From Erysipelotrichaceae bacterium (GTDB lineage: Bacteria > Bacillota_I > Bacilli_A > Erysipelotrichales > Erysipelotrichaceae), in NCBI GenBank assembly GCA_017614055.1, contig JAGACP010000056.1, positions 1 through 5,999 of the forward strand: a DNA stretch of 5,999 bases. Direction: 5' to 3'. A program made the position numbers and the translations under genes. How positions within the stretch are numbered: the stretch's first letter is position 1; each line of letters begins with the position of its first letter. The notes beneath the pieces were generated by a model. It searched no databases, was not told where the DNA came from, and saw nothing but the letters and a program-made list of their open reading frames with translations. Shown here piece after piece: positions 1 to 5,374 of the stretch.

Positions 1-567
1 CATCTTCTCAGAAGGCGAAACTTCTATCAAAGTCTTTGTATTGTCGGAAAGACCTGTGGCATATACTTTATAGCCGTCGGCTTTCAGTCTGTTTATCTCC
101 TGGATGAGATCTGTGTGACAGAGATTGAGATCGTAGATTGTTCCTTTGCAGTTGTCCAGACACTTCTGGTTATAGATGTCGGCGCAGTTGTCGCTCATGA
201 TGATCGAATCGAAGCCGAACAGCACGCATGCTTCCATGATCCTGGCGATGTTGAGAGGATCCTGCAGCTGGTCGAGGATGACCACCCTGTTTCCATAGTC
301 GCGGGATTCTTCGATCATCTTCGATGCGCCTATGTATCTGAGGCCTTCTTTCTCGCTTATCTTGTCCAGGACTTCCTGGGATACCTCAAGAGAATCATCG
401 AACGGAAAAGGCATGTCTCCCGTATATACAAGCCGTATCAGATGTCCTGTATCATATGCCTTGTCAACCATCTTTTCATCGGTAACAAGAAAAGAACCGC
501 TGCGGTATTTCTTCTGCAGCAGACGGTGCAGTTCCTTGACCTGTTTATTGTCCAGTGATGTGATCAT
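1..567 (-). CDS. TrmH/SpoU-family RNA methyltransferase-like protein, C-terminus off window, degenerate motif 1
   Basis: This gene starts with ATG at 567-565 and runs off the left edge, leaving 189 codons without a stop. Residues 1 to about 75 look like the small substrate-binding domain of SpoU proteins (MITSLDNKQVKELHRLLQKK, then FLVTDE). A SPOUT methyltransferase domain begins near residue 94 with VVILDQLQDPLNIARIMEA and continues through FGFDSII and DIYNQK. In the family, motif 1 reads N-x-G-x-x-x-R, and the arginine is catalytic. Here Asn106 is kept, the glycine is Ala108 and the arginine position is Glu112 (codon 234-232). The later R-S-S-M-G-A-like segment is also altered (DNCKGT, residues 138-143). 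Motifs 2 and 3, which bind S-adenosylmethionine in the knot, lie outside the window. The start overlaps the previous stop as ATGA, with a weak purine-rich GAGAAGAAA just before it. The family call is firm. Whether it still methylates RNA is doubtful. Confidence 0.85.
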   Translation of the reverse strand, partial: MITSLDNKQVKELHRLLQKKYRSGSFLVTDEKMVDKAYDTGHLIRLVYTGDMPFPFDDSLEVSQEVLDKISEKEGLRYIGASKMIEESRDYGNRVVILDQLQDPLNIARIMEACVLFGFDSIIMSDNCADIYNQKCLDNCKGTIYDLNLCHTDLIQEINRLKADGYKVYATGLSDNTKTLIEVSPSEKM

Positions 568-1268
568 TTTCTTCTCTGGCTGTAAAGCAGCGTTGCCACG
601 ACATCCAGTGCCGCGCAGGCATTGAGCGAATTACGGAAATCGGAACCGTAGGAGATGAAGAATTTCCTGTCGGCCATGTCCAGCAGTGCAGAACTTATTC
701 CCCTTTTCTCTCCTCCCAGCATGAACAGCGCTTTATCGGAGAATGTCGCATCGAAGATGTCCGTCGATTCTTCTCCGCGGTAAAGGGCGTACAGGCTGTA
801 GCCCTGCTGTTTGTATCCTGATATCTGTCTGACTGCGTCTTCCGTTATCTGAACATTGAGCATGTCATAGGCTCCTGCGGATGACTTGAGCAGCTGGTTC
901 TCCATCGTGATGTAGTCTCTCGGAGACAGAAGAACGTTCTTCACGCCGAACGCATACAGCGTGCGCATCGAGTATCCCAGATTGAAAGGATCCTCTATCC
1001 CTTCAAGATAGAAGATGTCTCCGTCTGTCAGTTCATCGTTCTTCCTTGAAGAGACCTCGGCTCCGATGCCTCCGTGGGACTTGCCGGTGAGATGTTCACC
1101 GAGCTGTTCCCTTTCAAGTTCTATCAGTTCTATCCCCGCTTCTTTCGTGATCTTCCTGATGTAGTTGAAATCCTTGGTCTTCTTCCCTCTGTCGATATAG
1201 ACCTTCTCTACCGTTCTTTTACGGCCTTTGATGGCGGCCTTTACGGCTATCGCTCCTTCTATGATCAT
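564..1268 (-). CDS. TrmH/SpoU-family RNA 2'-O-methyltransferase (RlmB-like architecture)
   Basis: Predicted 234-residue cytoplasmic SPOUT enzyme that would transfer a methyl group from S-adenosylmethionine to a ribose 2'-hydroxyl in rRNA or tRNA. Residues 1-72 match the SpoU substrate-binding domain: IIEGAIAVKAAIKG at the start and SHGGIGAEVS at the end, like the H-Q-G-V-V-A-E-V signature of RlmB. The catalytic domain has all three motifs. Motif 1 is EDPFNLGYSMRTLYAFG (Asn96, Gly98, Arg102), motif 2 is LFMLGGEKRGIS (181-192), and motif 3 is NSLNACAALDV (213-223). Length fits the RlmB group. An upstream in-frame ATG at 1295 would add nine residues, but the ATG at 1268 is chosen because AGGAAGGTG (1285-1277) sits eight bases before it and the protein then starts at the conserved domain edge. 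Its start overlaps the upstream U32 stop as TGATG and its stop overlaps the next start as ATGA. The RNA target cannot be read from sequence. Confidence 0.93.
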   Translation of the reverse strand: MIIEGAIAVKAAIKGRKRTVEKVYIDRGKKTKDFNYIRKITKEAGIELIELEREQLGEHLTGKSHGGIGAEVSSRKNDELTDGDIFYLEGIEDPFNLGYSMRTLYAFGVKNVLLSPRDYITMENQLLKSSAGAYDMLNVQITEDAVRQISGYKQQGYSLYALYRGEESTDIFDATFSDKALFMLGGEKRGISSALLDMADRKFFISYGSDFRNSLNACAALDVVATLLYSQRRK

Positions 1269-2473
1269 CAGCGGTTCACCTTCCTGATCATGCATCCCTG
1301 GGATACCTTGAAAGGCATCCGGACATACAGAAGCTGGGTCGGCTTGTTCGCAAGCTCGACGTCGTTCCAGTCGTAGTCGTATATGTTGTCCGCCTTGAAG
1401 CGGAGGTTGTCGATGTCGGGTCCGAAGACTTCAAGCTCGTCTCCTCTGTGGAAGATGTTCTTGACTTCGATGAGGGCTATCGAACGGGTAGGTTCGTAGC
1501 TGTGGATGTAGGCGACATAGTCGTGCGTCACCCCTGCTCCGTTGATTCCGTAAAGGTGCTTCGAACTGTCGCATTCGCCCGAAAGGAAGCCGTCGTCAGC
1601 CGGTCTGTTCTCGGCCTTGGTCAGTTCTTCGTCGTAGTATGCCAGTCTCTCGGGAGAAAGGCCGCCGTTAGCATATATCTCGTCGATCATCCTGCGGTAG
1701 GTCTTCACCACCTGACCGATGTAGTATTCTGATTTCATCCTGCCTTCGATCTTCAATGATGCCACACCGCTTCTGATCATTTCCTCTACGTAAGCGGATG
1801 CTCTTAAATCTTTGGAAGACATGGACATCAGGCAGTTGGGATTGGAGATGATCTCGTCGCCGTCGAACAGGTGATACTTCCAGCGGCATGAATGCGCGCA
1901 TCCTCCCCTGTTGGCATCTCTCAGGGTCATCCTGTTTGAAAGGACGCATCTTCCCGAGAAGTTGGAACACATGCCTCCGTGGATGAACACTTCCAGAGGT
2001 ATCGAAGATTTCGAAGCTATCTGCTTTATCTGATCCATACTTGCTTCCCTGGCGAGCACGACCCTGTCCGCTCCGAATTCTTTCATCGCTTCAACCGATG
2101 CGGAGTTCAGCGAAGACAGCTGCGTCGAGATGTGACATTCAAGCTTCGGTGCCACCTTCTTGACGATCGGGATCAGCGCAAGCGAAGAGATGATTATCGC
2201 ATCCACTCCTATCTCTTCCAGATACTTCAGATAGTCCATGATGCCTTTGTAGTCGTCGTCATGGAAGACGATGTTCACGGTGACGAAGACTTTCCTTCCG
2301 TAGGACTTCGCGAAACCGCAGATCTCTTTCAGCGATTCATTGTCGAAGTTGGATGCCCTTGAGCGCAGCGAAAAAGACTTGCCGCCGACATAGACGGCAT
2401 CCGCTCCGTACATGATGGCGATCTTGGCCTTGGCAAGGTCCTTCGCCGGTGCAAGCAGTTCTATCTTATTCAT
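1268..2473 (-). CDS. trhP2: U32-family tRNA uridine-34 hydroxylation protein, TrhP2/YrrO-like, cysteines intact
   Basis: A 401-residue protein of the family often labelled peptidase U32. Members such as E. coli YegQ/TrhP and B. subtilis YrrO/TrhP2 are known to be needed for prephenate-dependent 5-hydroxylation of wobble uridine in tRNA, rather than for proteolysis. The N-terminus ELLAPAKDLAKAKIAIMYGADAVYVGG is typical. The hallmark block at residues 164-200 contains HGGMCSNFSGRCVLSN and NRGGCAHSCRWKY, with Cys169, Cys176, Cys192 and Cys196. Another Cys, 214, follows in NPNCLMS. Cysteines in this block are thought to hold an iron-sulfur cluster. SLKIEGRMKSEYY (239-251) is a second family signature. 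A C-terminal beta-rich segment follows from about residue 310. Length is normal for the shorter Bacillota form. The start overlaps the end of the upstream U32 gene by eight bases. There is only an AAGG directly against the ATG and an AGAGG about 16 bases upstream, so translation probably depends on coupling. The family assignment is strong. The TrhP2 function is inferred from similarity and its paired neighbour. Confidence 0.9.
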   Translation of the reverse strand: MNKIELLAPAKDLAKAKIAIMYGADAVYVGGKSFSLRSRASNFDNESLKEICGFAKSYGRKVFVTVNIVFHDDDYKGIMDYLKYLEEIGVDAIIISSLALIPIVKKVAPKLECHISTQLSSLNSASVEAMKEFGADRVVLAREASMDQIKQIASKSSIPLEVFIHGGMCSNFSGRCVLSNRMTLRDANRGGCAHSCRWKYHLFDGDEIISNPNCLMSMSSKDLRASAYVEEMIRSGVASLKIEGRMKSEYYIGQVVKTYRRMIDEIYANGGLSPERLAYYDEELTKAENRPADDGFLSGECDSSKHLYGINGAGVTHDYVAYIHSYEPTRSIALIEVKNIFHRGDELEVFGPDIDNLRFKADNIYDYDWNDVELANKPTQLLYVRMPFKVSQGCMIRKVNR

Positions 2474-3338
2474 CCTTGGTGATGTTGGTCCTCTGGTAGA
2501 GATATCCCGAAGAATAGTTGTCGGGATGGGACTGAAGTAGGTTCTGCTTCAGGAATTCCTTGTTTTCATTGGAGATGCGCCTGTAGTCACGGCATACTTC
2601 CATGACTGTGCTGTCGTCTATGAACAGGGTATCGATGATGCCTCTTTTGAGATACTTCTTCAGATCGTTGATTTCATTGAACATTTCGAAGACATAATCG
2701 GAATAGATGTATGTGCCATGATCATTTTCGATGATAGGAAGACGGTAGTCCCTCTGTTCCTCGACGAGACTCATGGTCTCTTTGTTCAGATAGTCGTATT
2801 CCCTGTTTATCTCATTGAAATAGTTCTTGAGGAACTTGCGTTTCGAATATGAAAGACGGATGTGGCCGAATATCTGCAGGTCGACCTGTTTCGGATTGGC
2901 TTTGACGATGTTGGTGATCTCTTCAAGAGTCAGTTCCCTGGACAGTACCACCGAGTCAATGCCTCTTTTCAGAAGGAAAGCCGTATCCAGCGCATTGCAC
3001 AGGACGGTCTTTCCGTCATAGATGAGCTTCGAAACCATGTCGTCTTTCCTGGCGATGTCGTAGATGCCGAAGTCGTGGAAATAGATGCCGTCGACGTCGA
3101 GCTTGCTGATGACACGGAAGTAATAGTAAAGATCGGGAAGTTCGTCCTCGGAGACGAAATCATCCATCACGATGTAGACTTTCTTTCCTCTGGTTTTGAT
3201 ATAATTGCAGATTATTTCGATGTCTTCGATGGAAGAATCGTAGCTGCTCGTGAAAAGACTGCCGGCGATGACTCCGTCGACAAGCGGAAGAAGCTTCTCC
3301 AGAAGCTGTTTCTTTCTCAGCGTCACAAGCAGTTCCAT
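2466..3338 (-). CDS. trhP1: U32-family partner protein, TrhP1/YrrN-like, lacking the cluster cysteines
   Basis: A 290-residue protein that I take to be the first member of the YrrN/YrrO (TrhP1/TrhP2) pair, by its position directly before the longer U32 gene and by fold-level similarity. It starts MELLVTLRKKQ, parallel to the U32 start ELLAPA, and shares the pattern GIDSVVLSRELTLEEI (126-141) with GADRVVLAREASMDQI of its neighbour. The segment QIFGHIRLSYSKRKFLKN (155-172) aligns with the cysteine block of the neighbour. Cys169 and Cys176 there correspond to Arg161 and Lys168 here, so no cluster ligands are visible. The C-terminal third (DHGTYIYSDYVFEMF, then a helical stretch) ends with YSSGYLYQRTNITKDE. 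Likely role: non-catalytic or RNA-binding partner in tRNA wobble-uridine hydroxylation. The ATG at 3338 has no Shine-Dalgarno sequence and lies only six bases after a TAGAAT. Confidence is high for a U32 relative and moderate for the TrhP1 name. Confidence 0.78.
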   Translation of the reverse strand: MELLVTLRKKQLLEKLLPLVDGVIAGSLFTSSYDSSIEDIEIICNYIKTRGKKVYIVMDDFVSEDELPDLYYYFRVISKLDVDGIYFHDFGIYDIARKDDMVSKLIYDGKTVLCNALDTAFLLKRGIDSVVLSRELTLEEITNIVKANPKQVDLQIFGHIRLSYSKRKFLKNYFNEINREYDYLNKETMSLVEEQRDYRLPIIENDHGTYIYSDYVFEMFNEINDLKKYLKRGIIDTLFIDDSTVMEVCRDYRRISNENKEFLKQNLLQSHPDNYSSGYLYQRTNITKDE

Positions 3339-3350
3339 AATTCTATTCTA
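3339..3350 (-). promoter_or_regulatory. Candidate -10 element of the U32/SpoU operon, at the start codon
   Basis: On the minus strand TAGAAT (3350-3345) is one base from the consensus TATAAT. It is followed by AGAATT and then the ATG at 3338. A start about seven bases downstream would make the transcript leaderless or nearly so. No good -35 hexamer is visible: the correct distance falls in the loop of the upstream terminator hairpin, where the sequence is TATGTA. The element could therefore be fortuitous, with the operon fed by read-through from typA instead. Confidence 0.35.
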
Positions 3351-3354
3351 CATT

Positions 3355-3385
3355 AAAAAGCCAGTAGTACATATCTACTGACTTT
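3355..3385 (-). terminator. Rho-independent terminator of typA, overlapping its stop codon
   Basis: Read on the minus strand, AAAGTCAGTAG (3385-3375) and CTACTGGCTTT (3367-3357) form an 11-pair stem with one G-U wobble around a seven-base loop ATATGTA. The T run GCTTTTT ends at 3355. On the plus strand the wobble becomes a C-A mismatch and there is no T run after the stem, so the orientation is minus. The typA stop TAG (3377-3375) is the top of the 5' arm, so the hairpin can fold only once the last ribosome has left. The stem is only moderately GC-rich, so termination may be partial. Confidence 0.8.
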
Positions 3386-5207
3386 CGGTCGCTTTGTTGA
3401 CTTCCCTCATGTGCCTGCGGCGGTCGAGGTTGGTCAGATATCTCTTTCTCAGACGTATGCTGTCGGGAGTGATCTCGACCAGTTCGTCGTCGTTGATGAA
3501 TTCCAGTGCTTCCTCGAGCGAGAAGATCCTGGCAGGCGTGAGCTTCATGGCTTCGTCGGCTCCCGTCGATCTGATCGCCGTCATCTTCTTGTTGACGGTA
3601 GGATTGACTTCAATGTCCTGGGGCTTCGGCGATACGCCGATGATCATGCCTTCGTAGATCTCCGTCTGCGGAGTGACGAACAGCTGTCCCCTTTCCTGCA
3701 GGTTCCACAGGGCATAGGTCATGGCCTTGCCCGATGCCATGGACACGAGCACGCCGTTGATCCTCTGCGGGACTTCTCCCACGAACGGTTCATAGGCGAT
3801 GAATTTCCTCACCATGACGCCTTCGCCCTTGGTGTCGTTGATGAACTCGCTGCGGTATCCCAGAAGGCCTCTTGTCGGCACATGGTAGATGAGCTTGGTG
3901 TAGGAACCCTCATCCTGTATGTCCAGCATCTGTCCTTTTCTGATGTTGAGCTTGTTTATGACGGAACCGGAATATTCATTAGGCACAGAACAGATCACTT
4001 CCTCGATCGGTTCGCACTTTCTTCCGTCTATCGTCTTGAAGATGACTTCCGGTCTGCTTACGCCGACTTCATATCCTTCGCGGCGCATGTTTTCAAGCAG
4101 GATGGAAAGATGCAGTTCGCCTCTTCCCGATACCCTGAAGGTATCCGTGGAATCCGTAGGCTCCACTCTGAGTCCCACGTTCACTTCCAGTTCCTTCTCC
4201 AGTCTTTCCTTGATGTTGCGGCTCGTCACATACTTTCCTGACTTGCCCTGGAAAGGAGAAGTGTTGACCATGAAGTTCATGCTCAGGGTAGGTTCTTCTA
4301 TCTCGATCTGCGGCAATGGTTCATAGACGTTCTCCGGACCGATGGTGTCGCCTATCTCGATGTTCTCGATGCCGCTGATCAGCACGATGTCGCCGCACTG
4401 GGCTTCGGAGATGGCGGTCTTCTTGAGACCCTGGTAGTTGTAGAGATTGGCGATCTTGCGGTTCTCTTTCTTGCCGGAGTTGTTGCATACGGAGATCATC
4501 TCGGCCTGCTTTATTATTCCCGCATAGACTCTGCCTATGCCGATCCTGCCGATGTAGTCGTCGTACGCCAGTGCGCTTATCTGCATCTGCAGCTGCTGAT
4601 CCCTCAGGTCGGGATATGCCTCGACATGCTTGATTATCGTTTCGAACAGCGGATTGATGTCTTCGTTGGTGTCGTCAGGTTCGTATCTGACGATGCCGCT
4701 TCTGGCGATTCCGTACAATATCGGGAAATCCAGCTGTTCATCTGTTGCGCTGAGATCCAGGAACAGATCATACACTTCATCGATGACTTCGTTGATCCTG
4801 GCGTCCTTCTTGTCTATCTTGTTTATCAGAAGGATAGGTCTAAGACCCGCTTCCAGGGATTTCTTCAGGACGAACCTCGTCTGAGGCATCGGACCCTCCG
4901 ATGAATCGACGAGAAGGATGACGGTATCGACCGTCTTGATTATCCTCTCGACCTCGCTCGAGAAGTCCGCATGACCCGGAGTGTCGACGATGTTTATCTT
5001 GTAGTCCTTGTAGTTGATCGAACAGTTCTTGGAATAGATGGTGATGCCTCTTTCCCTTTCCAGGTCGTTCGAATCCATGACCTGCGACACTATCTCTTCA
5101 TGGTCGGAAAAGACGTGCGACTGCGCAAGAAAAGCATCGACGAGGGTCGATTTGCCGGCATCGACGTGGGCTATGACAGCCACGTTTATCATCTTCTTGA
5201 ATTCCAT
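3375..5207 (-). CDS. typA: Translational GTPase TypA/BipA
   Basis: A 610-residue ribosome-binding GTPase of the EF-G/LepA superfamily. The family is known to act in 50S subunit assembly and stress or cold adaptation. GTPase motifs are in order: G1 AHVDAGKS (13-20), G2 ERGITI (52-57), G3 DTPGHADF (75-82) with the catalytic histidine kept, and G4 NKID (129-132). TypA-specific stretches are GPMPQTRFVLKKSLEAGL, RIGIGRV, the domain III region SGRGELHLSILLENMRREGYEV, and the C-terminal DELVEITPDSIRLRKRYL. Length is normal (about 607-615). Two departures are seen: G1 has Ala where TypA normally has His (AHVDHGK), as in EF-G, and the G5 segment reads YGIARSG in place of YASA-like. The ATG at 5207 is preferred. 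A TTG two codons upstream (5213) and an ATG at 5192 are alternatives. None has a good ribosome binding site. The gene has its own promoter candidate and terminator and is probably monocistronic, with possible read-through into the U32 genes. Confidence 0.96.
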   Translation of the reverse strand: MEFKKMINVAVIAHVDAGKSTLVDAFLAQSHVFSDHEEIVSQVMDSNDLERERGITIYSKNCSINYKDYKINIVDTPGHADFSSEVERIIKTVDTVILLVDSSEGPMPQTRFVLKKSLEAGLRPILLINKIDKKDARINEVIDEVYDLFLDLSATDEQLDFPILYGIARSGIVRYEPDDTNEDINPLFETIIKHVEAYPDLRDQQLQMQISALAYDDYIGRIGIGRVYAGIIKQAEMISVCNNSGKKENRKIANLYNYQGLKKTAISEAQCGDIVLISGIENIEIGDTIGPENVYEPLPQIEIEEPTLSMNFMVNTSPFQGKSGKYVTSRNIKERLEKELEVNVGLRVEPTDSTDTFRVSGRGELHLSILLENMRREGYEVGVSRPEVIFKTIDGRKCEPIEEVICSVPNEYSGSVINKLNIRKGQMLDIQDEGSYTKLIYHVPTRGLLGYRSEFINDTKGEGVMVRKFIAYEPFVGEVPQRINGVLVSMASGKAMTYALWNLQERGQLFVTPQTEIYEGMIIGVSPKPQDIEVNPTVNKKMTAIRSTGADEAMKLTPARIFSLEEALEFINDDELVEITPDSIRLRKRYLTNLDRRRHMREVNKATESQ

Positions 5208-5223
5208 ACTCAATTATTTTATC

Positions 5224-5229
5224 ATTATA
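5224..5229 (-). promoter_or_regulatory. Candidate -10 element of typA
   Basis: A perfect TATAAT on the minus strand (5229-5224) lies 16 bases before the chosen typA ATG. A transcript starting at the usual distance would have a leader of about nine or ten bases with no Shine-Dalgarno sequence. The -35 position at a 17-base spacing reads CAAATG, which is weak. The AT-rich surroundings make chance occurrence possible, but the position directly between divergent genes supports it. Confidence 0.55.
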
Positions 5230-5230
5230 G

Positions 5231-5261
5231 GTGACATATTCAAGAACATTTGTAGTAGAAT
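5231..5261 (+). promoter_or_regulatory. Candidate promoter of tRNA-Leu and the lipoprotein gene
   Basis: TAGAAT at 5256-5261 matches the -10 consensus in five of six bases and GTGACA at 5231-5236 matches the -35 consensus in five of six. The spacer is 19 bases, longer than the ideal 17. Initiation about seven bases downstream would fall near 5268-5269, only a few bases before the tRNA 5' end at 5272. It sits immediately beside the divergent typA -10, so the two polymerase sites would overlap. Confidence 0.5.
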
Positions 5262-5271
5262 ATGTATGTAT

Positions 5272-5358
5272 GCACCAGTGGCGGAATTGGCAGACGCGTA
5301 TGATTCAGGTTCATATGGGGTTAAACCCGTGCAGGTTCAAGTCCTGTCTGGTGCACCA
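5272..5358 (+). tRNA. tRNA-Leu (anticodon CAG)
   Basis: An 87-base class II tRNA with complete cloverleaf. The acceptor stem GCACCAG (5272-5278) pairs perfectly with CTGGTGC (5348-5354), followed by discriminator A and an encoded CCA (5356-5358). The D stem is GCG (5281-5283) with CGC (5295-5297) and the loop holds the conserved GG. The anticodon stem TATGA (5299-5303) pairs with TCATA (5311-5315) around loop TTCAGGT, which places anticodon CAG at 5306-5308, reading CTG. The long variable arm (5316-5330) has a GGG/CCC stem, as expected for leucine. The T stem GCAGG/CCTGT encloses TTCAAGT. A73 is the known leucine identity base. CTG is common in the genes of this window. Confidence 0.97.
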
Positions 5359-5374
5359 TTCAGTTGGAGGATCG

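Noticed and set aside
115..558. Plus-strand open frame of 147 codons near the left edge
   Set aside because: It is antisense to the partial SpoU-type gene, whose translation carries clear family motifs. The plus-strand product resembles nothing.
1269..1295. Upstream ATG at 1295 as the start of the intact SpoU-type gene
   Set aside because: The ATG at 1268 has a well-placed AGGAAGGTG and forms the TGATG junction. The extra nine residues precede the conserved domain and do not resemble the family.
1979..2362. Plus-strand open frame opposite the cysteine-bearing U32 gene
   Set aside because: Its product is arginine- and histidine-rich in the manner of an antisense shadow, with no ribosome binding site.
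1268..3338. Calling the two U32 proteins proteases
   Set aside because: The U32 label is historical. Characterised members of this YegQ/YrrN/YrrO type serve tRNA hydroxylation, and no protease catalytic motif is visible.
3411..4241. Long plus-strand open frame of 276 codons inside typA
   Set aside because: It lies wholly opposite the highly conserved typA coding sequence and its translation has no recognisable motif. It arises from the codon pattern of the real gene.
5359..5374. Terminator or attachment site directly after the tRNA
   Set aside because: The 16-base gap has no inverted repeat or T run, and no integrase or repeat of the tRNA 3' end is present in the window.
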